DNA of 64,000 nt from CAVSJR01 sp963728285 (GTDB lineage Bacteria; Actinomycetota; UBA4738; HRBIN12), in NCBI GenBank assembly GCA_963728285.1, contig CAVSJR010000005.1, positions 496,001 to 560,000 on the forward strand. Direction: 5' to 3'. Position numbers and translations under genes: made by a program. Below, piece after piece: positions 10,501 to 19,261 of the stretch (position 1 is the first letter of the stretch; each line of letters opens with the position of its first letter). The notes below the pieces were generated by a model. The model saw only the letters and a list, made by a program, of their open reading frames with translations, was not told the origin of the DNA and did not search any database.

Positions 10501-10588
10501 CCGAAACACCCGTTGTGACGACCGTCATCGCGCTCCTGACGCCTGCGTCGGCGTCGCCAAGTGTGCGCGAATCACGTTCGGCCGTCAT
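7557..10588 (-). CDS. Npt-like (ADP/ATP carrier/MFS) membrane protein with HEAT repeats and cNMP-binding domain (two frame breaks)
   Basis: About 1010 residues. The N-terminal 430 residues hold around twelve membrane helices of the MFS/nucleotide-transporter (Npt1/Npt2) type. Residues 470-830 are HEAT-like repeats (for example LSVHILGELDAPDARRALMD, AEAAGALATIDRARALDPLV). The last 150 residues are a cyclic-nucleotide-binding domain with LFAELPPPDLKPIA and the phosphate-binding cassette IGEMAVITSRPRMAG, keeping the Gly-Glu and Arg contacts. Frame breaks lie near 8745 and 8020. At the second break an AAGGAGG-ATG arrangement would also allow a separate cNMP-binding gene (7557-8004), but fused homologues are known. 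It converges on the cyclase gene with a four-base overlap, hinting at a cyclic nucleotide signalling pair. Confidence 0.8.
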
Positions 10589-10616
10589 CTATGACCTCAG
10601 GGGATGCGGAGCTGGC

Positions 10617-10622
10617 TAGGCT
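10617..10622 (+). promoter_or_regulatory. -10 hexamer of a leaderless promoter
   Basis: TAGGCT stands six bases before the GTG at 10629 and no Shine-Dalgarno sequence is present, so transcription probably begins at the start codon itself. Confidence 0.5.
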
Positions 10623-10628
10623 TCGGAC

Positions 10629-11630
10629 GTGCTCGAGCCTCCCGGCATCGCCGTCGCCGACCTCATCGAACGAGCGCGGACGCGCTTCGCGATCCCGGTG
10701 AACGGGGCCACGTTCCTGCCGGCCGGCAACGACGATGCTGCGTGGGCGTTCCGGCTCTCGGCCGGGGAGGACGCCTGGTTCCTGAAGGTCGTCGCGCGGC
10801 CGGTCGACACGGCGAGCCTCGAGCTCCCGCGATACCTGGCCGAGCAGGGGGTTGGGCACCTCGTCGCCTCGATCCCGACGATCACCGGAGCCTCCTTCGA
10901 CGAGGGGGATCCGTACAGCTTCATCGTCTACCCGTTCGTCGATAGCGAGTCCGGCGGCGACATCGGCCTGACGACCGCTCAGCAGACCGAGCTCGGGCGG
11001 GTCGTGCGGCGCATCCACGATCTCCCGGTTCCCGCCGGCCTCGCGAGGAGCATGCGGCGAGAGCGGTTCGTCCCGCCGGGCGTGGAGGGTGCGCGCCGGG
11101 TCGGAAGAGAGGTCCGGTCGGCGTCCTTTGAGGACCGGTCCCAGCGATCGCTCGCGGCATTCTGGCTGCGGCATGGCCGGGAGATCGATCGCATCGTCGA
11201 ACGAGCGGAGCAGCTCGGCGTGCAGGCGCGAACGCGCGCCTGGGACCCGGTGATCTGCCACGCCGACATCCACGCGTGGAACGTGCTGGTCGAAGGCTCG
11301 GGCGAGTTCGTGGTGGTGGATTGGGACGAGGCGCTGCTCGCGCCGCGAGAGCGGGACTTGATGTTCGTCGACGGCGGCGTCGGCGGCCTCGCCAACGACC
11401 GTCGCGCGTTCTTCGCCGGCTACGGACACGTCGAGATCGATCCCGTGGTGATGGCGTACTACCGCTTCGACTGGGTCGTCCAGGAGCTGGCCTCCTTCGG
11501 GGACCGCGTCCTCACGCCCGGCGTCGGGGAGGCCACCCGAGCTGAAGCGGTCGACCTGCTCGTGAGCCTGTTCGAGCCGGGCAACGTCGTCGAGGCCGCG
11601 CACCGAGCGGAGGGCGATCTCGGCAGCTGA
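10629..11630 (+). CDS. Aminoglycoside phosphotransferase/choline kinase-like protein
   Basis: A 333-residue protein of the APH-type kinase fold. The nucleotide-binding N-lobe includes DAWFLKVVAR with the conserved lysine; the catalytic loop is VICHADIHAWNVLV (H-x-D-x4-N) and the metal-binding segment is VVVDWDEALLAPRERDLMFV. These are the hallmarks of the protein-kinase-like small-molecule phosphotransferases, which include antibiotic, choline and homoserine kinases. The substrate cannot be told; the generic sequence gives no specific reason to call it a resistance gene. It starts 40 bases from the divergent transporter gene and probably has a leaderless transcript. Confidence 0.85.
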   Translation: MLEPPGIAVADLIERARTRFAIPVNGATFLPAGNDDAAWAFRLSAGEDAWFLKVVARPVDTASLELPRYLAEQGVGHLVASIPTITGASFDEGDPYSFIVYPFVDSESGGDIGLTTAQQTELGRVVRRIHDLPVPAGLARSMRRERFVPPGVEGARRVGREVRSASFEDRSQRSLAAFWLRHGREIDRIVERAEQLGVQARTRAWDPVICHADIHAWNVLVEGSGEFVVVDWDEALLAPRERDLMFVDGGVGGLANDRRAFFAGYGHVEIDPVVMAYYRFDWVVQELASFGDRVLTPGVGEATRAEAVDLLVSLFEPGNVVEAAHRAEGDLGS

Positions 11631-11707
11631 GGCCCCACCCTCGTCGCGCCGGTCCAGGGTGCTGGGGTAGCCTGCGCTCCGAACCGGGCGCTGAACGGAG
11701 GTCGAAG

Positions 11708-13339
11708 GTGAGCACGAACGTCTACGACGCGATCGTGGTCGGGGGCGGGCACAACGGCCTCGTCGCGGCCGCCTACCTCGCGAGGCAGGGAGCCAACACC
11801 GTGGTGCTCGAGAAGCGGCACAAGGTCGGCGGGGCCGCCGACACGTCCGCGCCCTGGCCCGAGGCCCCCGAGATCAGGGTCAACACGCTCTCGTACACGG
11901 TGAGCCTCATGCCGCCGAGCATCCGTCGCGACCTCCATCTCGAGCGCTTCGGCTACAAGGTGCTGCCCCTCGGCCAGGGCTACGTCCCGCTCCCGGACGG
12001 TCGCTCGATCGTGCAGGCGGAGGACGACGCCAAGACCCGCGAGTCCATCGCGAGGATCTCCACGGCCGACGCCGATGCCTACCCCCGGTTCATGGCGTGG
12101 ATCGGCCGGATCGCGGACATCCTCGGCCCGCTGCTGATGCGGACCCCTCCGACCCTCGGCTCCCGACGGCCCCGTGACATCAAGGACGTGGCCCAGCTCG
12201 GCTGGACGCTCCGAAAGGACCTCGACGTCGCCACCGTGGCCGACATCACGCGGCTGTTCACGATGAGCGCCACCGATCTGGTCGACCGCTGGTTCGTGTC
12301 GCCCCAGATGAAGGGGCTCATGGCCGTGCTCGGCATCATCGGCACGTGGGCGGGACCCGACGCCCCCGGAACCGCCTACGTGCTCATGCACCACTCGGTC
12401 GGCGACATCGGCGACGGCAAGATCGCGAGCTGGGGCTTCGCCGAGGGCGGCATGGGGGGCGTGGCGGACGCCTGCCGGAGATCCGCGGAGCACTTCGGGG
12501 CGACGGTGCGAGTCAACGCGCCGGTCGAGCGCGTCATCGTGCGCGAGGGCCGCGCGGTCGGCGTGGCGCTCGAGAGCGGGGAGGAGCTCCGCGCCCCGGT
12601 CGTCGTCACGGCCTGTCATCCGAAGATCACGTTCCTGCGCCAGCTCGACCCACGCGAGCTGCCCGAGGAGTTCGTGCACGACATCGAGAACTGGAAGACC
12701 CGGTCCGGCACGGTGAAGGTCAACCTGGCCCTCGACAGGCTCCCGACGTTCACCGCGAACCCGGAGTTCGATCCCGAGATCCACGGCGGGGCCATCGAGC
12801 TGGTCGACGACGTGGAGGAGCTGGAGCAGGCGTTCCAGCAGGCGCGGTTCGGCGAGGGAGCCGACCGGCCATTCAGCGATTGTGAGATCCCCACGGTGGT
12901 CGACCGGACGCTGGCGCCCGAGGGGATCCACGTCATGTCGATGTTCTCCCAGTGGGTGCCGTACACGTGGGCCGACGACCCCCACCCCAAGGAGCTCGAC
13001 GCGTACGCCGACAGGCTGATCGACCGCTTCGACGACATCGCGCCCGGGTTCCGGGACTCCATCCTGCACCGGCAGGTCATCGGCCCCCACGAGATGCAGG
13101 AGGAGTTCGGCCTCATCGGCGGGAACATCTTCCACGGCGAGCTGACGGTGGACCAGCTGTTCCACATGCGCCCGGCGCCCGGCTACGCGAACTACCGGAC
13201 GCCGATCCGAGGCCTGTATCAGGCGTCGAGCGCGACACACGCCGGCGGAGGGGTGACGGGCATACCCGGCCATCACGCCGTGCGCGAGATCCTGAAGGAT
13301 CGGAGGATGGGCCGGCGAGCCCGCCCCGAGCCGGCCTAG
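11708..13339 (+). CDS. FAD-dependent oxidoreductase, phytoene desaturase/PYROXD2-like
   Basis: A 543-residue flavoprotein. The N-terminus DAIVVGGGHNGLVAAAYLAR is the GxGxxG FAD-binding motif and is followed by VLEKRHKVGGAADTS. The C-terminal GLYQASSATHAGGGVTGIPG closes the FAD site, as in the PYROXD2 branch of the CrtI/phytoene desaturase superfamily. The GTG start has GGAGGT behind it, and TAGCCT near 11668 is a possible -10 box. No carotenoid genes flank it, so a role in carotenoid synthesis is not supported; the substrate is unknown. Length and motifs are intact. Confidence 0.88.
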   Translation: MSTNVYDAIVVGGGHNGLVAAAYLARQGANTVVLEKRHKVGGAADTSAPWPEAPEIRVNTLSYTVSLMPPSIRRDLHLERFGYKVLPLGQGYVPLPDGRSIVQAEDDAKTRESIARISTADADAYPRFMAWIGRIADILGPLLMRTPPTLGSRRPRDIKDVAQLGWTLRKDLDVATVADITRLFTMSATDLVDRWFVSPQMKGLMAVLGIIGTWAGPDAPGTAYVLMHHSVGDIGDGKIASWGFAEGGMGGVADACRRSAEHFGATVRVNAPVERVIVREGRAVGVALESGEELRAPVVVTACHPKITFLRQLDPRELPEEFVHDIENWKTRSGTVKVNLALDRLPTFTANPEFDPEIHGGAIELVDDVEELEQAFQQARFGEGADRPFSDCEIPTVVDRTLAPEGIHVMSMFSQWVPYTWADDPHPKELDAYADRLIDRFDDIAPGFRDSILHRQVIGPHEMQEEFGLIGGNIFHGELTVDQLFHMRPAPGYANYRTPIRGLYQASSATHAGGGVTGIPGHHAVREILKDRRMGRRARPEPA

Positions 13340-13543
13340 CCGAGCATCGCAAGCGGAGCGCGATGAGCCTGCCGGCGTGGGCTTGTCCAGGCGTGACCGG
13401 CTCCCTAGGACGTGGCCACGATGCATGCGGGGACTCAACAGGCTTCAGACTCCGCAGAACCCCTCAGCGGCAGCGTGGACGGCGTTGCGCTAGGATCTGG
13501 CCGCGCTCGGACCGTCCGAGTCGCGGAGAGGGACGGAGCGGTG

Positions 13544-13789
13544 ATGCTGGCAGCCGAGTGGAGTCTTGGAAGCGTGTTGTGGGTGACGGTCGTCTTCATG
13601 TTTTGGGTCATGGCCATCTGGATCTTCATCGCCCTGTTCTCTGACATCTTGCGCCGCAGAGACCTGTCAGGCGGGGCCAAGGCGGGCTGGATCCTCCTCC
13701 TCTTCATCCTGCCGCTGTTCGGTGCGCTGATCTACATCATCGCCCGACCGAACGATCTCGAACTAGGAGGTGTCTCCAGCCGGACCTAG
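13544..13789 (+). CDS. Small two-helix membrane protein, PLD-nuclease N-terminal-like
   Basis: An 81-residue protein with two membrane helices (VLWVTVVFMFWVMAIWIFIA and GWILLLFILPLFGALIYIIA) separated by a positive loop, then a short tail beginning ARP. This is the PLDc_N type membrane module, which in actinobacteria is usually followed by a SHOCT motif that is absent here. ATG 13544 is chosen because GGAG lies five bases upstream; the longer frame to 13412 contains no coding character. TAGGAT near 13490 may be its -10 box. Function unknown. Confidence 0.7.
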   Translation: MLAAEWSLGSVLWVTVVFMFWVMAIWIFIALFSDILRRRDLSGGAKAGWILLLFILPLFGALIYIIARPNDLELGGVSSRT

Positions 13790-13939
13790 GCTGGGACAGC
13801 GCCCACTTCAACACCGGCCCCTGGGACGGCACGTGGGGGAACCGAACGAGGGCCTCCGAAGATCCTGAGAATGATGGTTCAAGACGTTCGACGGACGAGG
13901 GGCCGATCGACGCCTTCACCTCGTGGGCAAGGCCGGAGC

Positions 13940-14883
13940 TTAGGCCACCGTGAGGGCGAGCTTTCCGCGCACGTGACCCGTGGCAACCTCGTCGAGCGCC
14001 TCCTGGGCGCGCTCGAGTGGGTAGGTCTTCGTCGGTGGAGGCTTGAGGCGGCCGTCATCCAGTAATGCACTGAGTTCGGGCAGTCGCGTGAGGGGGGCGC
14101 GCATCGCGTTGACACCGCGCTTCCCCTGGCTGCTCCACGGCCTCGATGTTCACGGCGCCGCGGGCCGACACGACCGCTCCCTCCTTTCGGACGAGCTCCG
14201 AGAGCTCGAGGACCGTCTGCTCGTCGTTCGCCAGGTCGATGAGCGCGTCCACGCCCTCGAGATGCGACGCTCGGACGAGGTCCAGCAGGTCTCCCTGCGT
14301 GTAGTCGATCGTCTCGGCAGCGCCGAGCTCCCGAGCGTACGGTGCGTTCTCGCCGCGCGACACCGCGATCACGTGGATGCCTCGCAGCGCCGCGAGCTGG
14401 GTCGCGTAGCTTCCGACGCCGCCCGTCGCGCCCACGAGGAGGAGTACCGCCCCCTCGCTCAGACCGGCGGCCTCGAGGGCATTGAGTGCCGTCAGCCCCC
14501 CGGTCGCGACGCCGGATGCGGCCACGTGATCCAGGGAGGAGGGCTTGGCCGCGACGTCGTCGACGCCGACGGCGACCAGCTCGGCCCACGAACCCTCGCC
14601 GAAGACCATTCCGCCGACCGCCCCGAACACCTCGTCCCCCGACCCGAGGGCGGCGTCCTCGGGGGCCTCAACCACGTGGCCGGACAGGTCGCCGCCGGGG
14701 ATCAGCGGGAAGCGGTGCTCCATCCCGTACTGGGCGAGTACTCCGCTGACGATCGCCCAGTCCGACGGATTGACGCCTGCGGCCGACACCCTCACGAGCA
14801 CCTGATCGGGCCCTAGGCTCGGGGTCTGGAACCTCTCGGACGGAACCGGGCTTCCCGAACTCCTCCACGACGAACGCACGCAT
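13940..14883 (-). CDS. Zinc-type quinone/alcohol oxidoreductase, MDR family (two frame breaks)
   Basis: About 313 residues after joining frames. It begins MRAFVVEEFGKPGSVREV, then VLVRVSAAGVNPSDWAI, the cofactor-binding LLVGATGGVGSYATQLAALRG segment and ends LERAQEALDEVATGHVRGK-LALTVA. This is the quinone oxidoreductase branch of the medium-chain dehydrogenases, which use NADPH and need no zinc. One-base breaks lie near 14820 (at the PEP/GPDQ junction) and near 14130 (a GGGG run). A gene caller would split it. Substrate unknown; likely reduction of quinones or reactive enones. Confidence 0.85.
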
Positions 14884-15037
14884 GAGGGCTCCCCTCCTAG
14901 ATCGATGCTCGAGGAACCTGTTCGGGGGGGTCGCGTATTCCGGCTCCACCGACCGTGCTACAGGCCGGCGTCCCTACCCATGACTGGGGTCGGCCCTAGG
15001 GGTGGGCGCTCGGCCGCTCAGGGCGGCCCGAGAACTC

Positions 15038-15346
15038 CTAGTGCTGAAGGCGCTCGAGCTCCTCCGCCAGGCGCTCGATACGCGCCCGTTGCGCCGACGT
15101 GTCTTGCCTCGCATGTTCGAGTTTCGAGCGGCTGTCGCGAACACGGGAATGAAGCTCCGCTGCCATCAGCTCCAGCTCATCTGTTTCGCTTGTGATCCTC
15201 ACCAGCTCGTTGGCTTGCGAATGGACCCTAGCGGCGCGGGCCTCGTGATCGATCGCCGGCGGGAGTTGGATCGCGAGCGTAGCTCCCGCGACCAGGGCGA
15301 GCGAGACACCGACGGAGAGGATCAGCATCGATGCACGCCGGCCCAT
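15038..15346 (-). CDS. Small membrane-anchored coiled-coil protein
   Basis: A 102-residue protein: one N-terminal membrane helix (MLILSVGVSLALVAGATLAI) followed by a long uninterrupted helical stretch rich in Glu, Arg and Leu with heptad spacing (ELVRITSETDELELMAAELH onward), ending in ERLAEELERL. Such single-span coiled-coil proteins act as scaffolds or in cell division or wall assembly, but nothing specific is seen. It overlaps by 25 bases the end of the similar upstream gene at 15322-15826, so the two are likely co-transcribed and perhaps partners. Confidence 0.55.
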   Translation of the reverse strand: MGRRASMLILSVGVSLALVAGATLAIQLPPAIDHEARAARVHSQANELVRITSETDELELMAAELHSRVRDSRSKLEHARQDTSAQRARIERLAEELERLQH

Positions 15347-15826
15347 CTCAGCCGCACCCCAACTGACAAAGGTGCGGGAAGTTGATGGTGTATTGGTGGC
15401 GCGACCGGCCGCGGCGGCACCTGGATGGCCGCTGCCGCTGCGGCTGCTGCTGCCGCCGCGGCCTCAGCCGCAATCCGCCGGCGCTCGACCCGGATATCGT
15501 GGCGCAGGTCCTGGAGCCTTCGATCACGTCGATCGAGTCGACTCCGCGATGCAGCGAGGCGCTGTCGGATCTCTTCGAGCTGAGCTCCTCGGTCGTCGAC
15601 TCGAGCGTTCGCCGACCGGAGTCCCTCCAGGGATGTGCTGATCGTCACGTCCAGGGCCTTTGCGCGGTTTTCCAAGGCGCGGCTCGAAGCTGCGCGACCC
15701 GATGCCGACACGGCGCCGATGAGGAGGAGCGATCGCCAATAGCCACACGAGACCGATCCACACGGGCGGCACACGCCTGGCCCCCGCATGCAGCCGTCGA
15801 GACGCTGTTTGATCGATGACTTGCAT
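15322..15826 (-). CDS. Membrane-anchored coiled-coil protein with poly-alanine run (one frame break)
   Basis: Joined across a one-base break near 15735 it reads as a short cytosolic head, a membrane helix (VWIGLVWLLAIAP continuing LLIGAVSA), then a coiled coil (AKALDVTISTSLEGLRSANA and QLEEIRQRLAASRSRLDRRD), a run of about thirteen alanines at 15431-15475, and a proline-rich tail. The alanine run is encoded by mixed GCN codons, so it is a true low-complexity segment rather than a slippage artefact. Architecture matches its downstream neighbour at 15038-15346. Function unknown. Confidence 0.45.
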
Positions 15827-15834
15827 TCTCGTGT

Positions 15835-16923
15835 CTACCTATCGGGTGACGCCGTGTGCGCGAGGCCGGTCTTGGTGCGGCTCAACGACGACGGGAGGGG
15901 CCCGACCCCAGCCGCTTCGCGAGTGAGCGTGGCGGTCGCTACCGTGGCGGTGTCCGCGTCGTCGAGGCGGAAGATGTCCCCGTACCCGGTGTCGCAGTCG
16001 AAGCGATCGAACACGAGGGTGTCCGAGCCATCGATGTTCGTGTGGACGTCCATGGTGAAGATGCCCTTGCCGCGAGGGATCGTCGCGATGACGGTGCCTG
16101 AGCCGCCGAGCGGGAAGCGAACGATTCGCACGTTGAGACCGCATTTGTACTGGTCGCTTCCGCCGATCCGCATGACGTATGCGGTCCCATCGGCGGCAAC
16201 GGCGCCGGAAAGCTGCTGAACGCCGCCATCGTCGAGTTCGGTCACCGTTTGCGTGTCGACCTGGTAGACGAGGACGTCGCAGTCGACGACCCTCGGTTCG
16301 CAGCGCTCCCACGTCGCGAAGTTCCCGTTCACCTGGCCGGGGACCGAGCCACCTGCGCCGTCCGCCGACCTGATCGAGAATCCGCGTTTCCAGTGACGAG
16401 CGGTCATAGAGGAGCACCTGTTGCCACTCGTCGGTTTGGATATTGATGTTGTTTCGGCCGAACAGGACCAGGTCACCAGACATCCTGGGCCGCCATTCCC
16501 ATAGCGAGGTGTTGACCCCCTCGACGGAGCCACGGGTCAGCGTCGCGAGGTCGAAGGTGTGGAGATCCGATCGATCCGGGCGGTTCCGATGCGTCGGTTA
16601 CCTGTTGATAGATCACGTGCGCGCCGTCGACGTCGCCGGACCATCCGAGGTTCCCGGGGCGTTGACCTGCCTGCGGGTTCCTCCGGCCGTTCGCACGAAG
16701 GTGTCGTAGTGCCGAGGGCGATCGCGCGTGTTCTGCGCCCAGATCAGCACGCCATCGCCGACCGCTGGAAAGATCTCGTCGGCCCCGGAGCTCAGGACGG
16801 CGACGGGCGCCGTCCCGGCCGCGGAGGGCGCCAGCACGGCGATCGTGGGCAGAGAGGCGAGGGCGAGGACGAGGGCAGCTCGACGTCCACGACGCCTCCC
16901 CTCGGTCCGAGTCGATCGATCAA
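15835..16923 (-). CDS. Secreted TolB-like beta-propeller protein (at least two frame breaks)
   Basis: The start at TTG 16923 has GGGAGG behind it; the joined protein has a signal-like segment (AALVLALASLPTIAVLAPSA) and then propeller blades of the WD40-like PD40 type, such as SSGADEIFPAVGDGVLIWAQ, RMSGDLVLFGRNNINIQTDE and TLVFDRFDCDTGYGDIFRLD. Blades are spread over three frames; breaks lie just after the start, near 16600 and near 16400. Such proteins are exported and often bind other periplasmic or surface proteins or glycans, but no partner is evident. The frame continuity of blades suggests sequencing errors. Confidence 0.6.
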
Positions 16924-16948
16924 TTCAGGCCTCCCTTCGGCTGGGCCT

Positions 16949-16978
16949 GATATATCGCGATGTAGCTCCATAGAGCAA
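16949..16978 (-). promoter_or_regulatory. Predicted sigma70-type promoter of the TolB-like gene
   Basis: Reading on the minus strand, TTGCTC (16978-16973) and TATATC (16954-16949) are separated by 18 bases and lie about 26 bases before the TTG start with its GGGAGG site. It is one of the few AT-rich islands in the region. Confidence 0.5.
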
Positions 16979-17075
16979 CGGCCATCCGGCTCGAATCCAT
17001 GGCCGAAGGGCCCGGCCGGGCGCTTCTACTGCGACAGGCCGCTGTGATGTCGGAGATAGGTGCGGCAAGCGCTCC

Positions 17076-17849
17076 TCATCGCAGAACGTGCTCAGCCGCT
17101 CCGGCCACCGACGGCGGCACTCCCGGGAAGCCCGAGGCGAGCGAGGGGAGCACGTGGTCCGCGCCGGCGTCGCGAAGCTGGTCGACGGAGTACTTGCCGC
17201 TTGCGACGGCGACCGACGTCGCGCCCGCCTCCTTGGCGGCGAGCACGTCCAACGGGGTGTCGCCCACGACGAAGACATCCGCCCGATGGATTTCCTCACC
17301 GAGAAGGCGCTCGGCCTTGTGTATTGCGAGCTCGGTGATCTCCGTGCGATCCGGCGAGTCCGACCCGTAGGCTCCGAACAGGAAGAACCGGTTGAGGTCG
17401 CCCGGGATCAGTTTCATCCGAGCCGCCCCCTCCATCGCCCCGGACACGATGCCGAGTGCGACGCCGGCGTCGCTGAGGGTCGTGAGCGTGGATCGGACGC
17501 CGTCCAGCACTCGATACCCGGTTGCGTCCTCGAGCTCGTCCGAGAGGCGGAGGAGATACGCCGCATACAGCCGTGCGAGCTCGTCGAGGGACGGCGCGCG
17601 TCCGATCGCCGCCTGGAACGTCGCGCGAGCGACGAAGGGGTCGGTCTCGCCCGCGGACGAGTGCGCGCCGATATCGGCCCTCACGCCGTACAGGCGCTCG
17701 AAAGCATAGGACCAGCTTCGAGCGCCCGCGCCGCCGGTGTCGACGAGGGTTCCGTCGATGTCGAAGAGGGCGATGACGGGCAAGCGCCCGACCTGCAACT
17801 CCGCTGGGCCGCGTTGTCGCCGTCGACCGCCGCGCGAATCCGAGGTCAT
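17076..17849 (-). CDS. HAD-family phosphatase, phosphoglycolate phosphatase-like
   Basis: A 257-residue enzyme of the haloacid dehalogenase superfamily. Motif I is IALFDIDGTLVDTGG with the nucleophile and acid aspartates, motif II is GIVSGAMEGAA, and motif IV is VFVVGDTPLDVLAAKEAGAT. The helical cap inserted after motif I is of the C1 type used by phosphoglycolate phosphatase and beta-phosphoglucomutase relatives. The first 20-25 residues are Arg/Gly-rich and may not be translated, the real start then being an internal GTG or TTG. It removes phosphate from a small metabolite, with substrate not predictable. Confidence 0.85.
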   Translation of the reverse strand: MTSDSRGGRRRQRGPAELQVGRLPVIALFDIDGTLVDTGGAGARSWSYAFERLYGVRADIGAHSSAGETDPFVARATFQAAIGRAPSLDELARLYAAYLLRLSDELEDATGYRVLDGVRSTLTTLSDAGVALGIVSGAMEGAARMKLIPGDLNRFFLFGAYGSDSPDRTEITELAIHKAERLLGEEIHRADVFVVGDTPLDVLAAKEAGATSVAVASGKYSVDQLRDAGADHVLPSLASGFPGVPPSVAGAAEHVLR

Positions 17850-17960
17850 CTAGGGTCGCCTCGCGTTCGCGCCATCGCCTTGTCCTACCCATCGGCCGGG
17901 CGCGGGAAGCGCGAGGCGAGGTGCGCGGGCGGGCTCCTCAACCTGGCGAGCCTTCCGCCG

Positions 17961-18630
17961 CTATTGCCCGGCGGCCACCCGGTGCCGCGATGCGAAATGG
18001 CGGCCGAACCACTCGGCGGCCAGCTCCGCCACGCGCTCCAGGGCGCCGGGCTCCTCGAACAGGTGGGTCGCTCCCGGGATCACCACGAGCTCGCTCTCGC
18101 CCTTCAGTCGCCGGCGCGCCTCCTCATTCAGTCGCAGGACCTCGGGGTCCCGGCCACCCACGATGAGCAGGGTCGGGGATGCAACCTGGGCAAGCTTCTC
18201 GCCGGCCAGGTCGGGCCGGCCTCCCCTGGATACCACGGCCGCGATCAGCTCGGGACCGAGGTCGGCGGCGGCCGTGAGCGCCGCTGCGGCCCCGGTGCTG
18301 GCCCCGAAATAGCCGACCGGTGCATCGCGGACGTCCTCCTCGCCGGCGACCTGTTCGGTTGCGACCTTCAGCCGGCGGCCGAGGAGCGGTATGTCGAAGA
18401 CGTTGCGGCGATCCGCCGCCTCGTCATCGGTCAACAGATCGAAGAGGAGGGTCGCGAGGCCGTCCCGATTGAGCCGCTGGGCGACGGCGACGTTGCGAGG
18501 GCTGCGACTGCTGCTGCCGCTCCCGTGCGCGAAGATCGACGAGGCCCAGGGGGCGCGGCGGGACCGACAGCACGCCCGGGAGGCGAGCCGCACCGTCGAC
18601 GATGGCGACGTCGCGCTGTTCGGTGGCCAT
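17961..18630 (-). CDS. Alpha/beta hydrolase, dienelactone hydrolase-like (one frame break)
   Basis: Starting at ATG 18630, eight bases after GGAGGG, the protein reads MATEQRDVAIVDGAARLPGV, then after a one-base break near 18540 FAHGSGSSSRSPRNVAVAQ. The catalytic triad can be placed: serine in YFGASTGAAAAL, aspartate in VGGRDPEVLRL and histidine in PGATHLFEEPG. About 223 residues, the usual size for this family. These enzymes hydrolyse esters or lactones, and close homologues are often fused to or neighbour phosphoribosyltransferases; no such gene is here. Confidence 0.8.
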
Positions 18631-18659
18631 GGATGATCCCTCCAGGCCCGGCGCCGAGG

Positions 18660-18846
18660 CGTTCGGCTCAGGACGAACTTCTTCGTCTTTGCGGATGAGC
18701 TTCCTACGCTTGGCCGCGGCTTCTTGCCGCCCTTCTTCGAGGCGTGGGGGTGTTCGCGATCTTCGCCGCGCGGTCCTTCGGCATACCCTTCTTCCGAGGG
18801 CCCTCGTACTGCTTCTCGTTCTTCACGCTCGCGCGCTTCCCGGCAT
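18660..18846 (-). CDS. Small basic protein, DUF7218/Rho-N-like type, frame-broken
   Basis: ATG 18846 sits behind a strong AAAGGAGG ribosome site. It starts MPGSARA and, after a one-base break, continues VKNEKQYEGPRKKGMPKDRA then AKIANTP, which is the style of short 'KNEKxYExLRxxGxSKExAARIAN' proteins found with Rho-N domains in actinobacteria. A further Lys/Arg-rich stretch (ASKKGGKKPRPS) follows in another frame. The 3' end cannot be fixed, and the Rho-N part is missing. The gene lies directly upstream of the hydrolase. Family recognition is tentative. Confidence 0.4.
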
Positions 18847-18950
18847 GCAGCCTCCTTTCGTCTCGCGTAGCCATTCCCGGCAGGCCCGATTCTCAACACA
18901 GAGCGGCCTACGTTCATGATGACGCGACCCACTTGCGACCTCGGACCGGC

Positions 18951-19261
18951 CTAGGTCGCGCGAACGTCGAGCACGGCGAGCGGAGCGATGCGGCCGGTCA
19001 TCGTTCGACCGGGCCCGATCACCAGGGTCTCTCGGACCTCATCCTCCCCGAGGGCTCTCCCGATGCTTCCCTTGAGCGTGAGCTCGACGACGACCTCGAA
19101 GAATCCGGGTCGGCCCGCCACGGCGCTCGGGCGGTGCACCGAGAAGGACGTGCCCGCGAGGAGGGGCTCGGGTACGCCATCGCCGGTCTCGAACTTCGCG
19201 GCCGCCGCACGCACGATGGTCCGCCGGACGCGGCCCTCAGCGCGAAGCGTTCGCGCCCGCA
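18951..19261 (-). CDS. Hypothetical protein
   Basis: A 103-residue frame from ATG 19261 with normal codon usage: MRARTLRAEGRVRRTIVRAA followed by a beta-rich C-terminal half (SFSVHRPSAV, GFFEVVVELTLKG, ETLVIGPGRTMTG). It overlaps the end of the Kelch-like gene by 25 bases, and could be the last part of that gene after a frame break, or a co-transcribed small protein. No family recognised and no membrane segment. Evidence is limited to the reading frame and its strand relation. Confidence 0.4.

Noticed and set aside
11459..13438. A 659-codon frame antisense to the FAD oxidoreductase
   Set aside because: Shadow frame; the flavoprotein motifs on the plus strand explain the lack of stops.
15431..15475. 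GC-rich trinucleotide-like tract, considered as a CRISPR or microsatellite repeat
   Set aside because: Codons vary (GCC, GCT, GCA, GCG) and the tract lies inside a coding frame as poly-alanine; no regular spacing or spacers.
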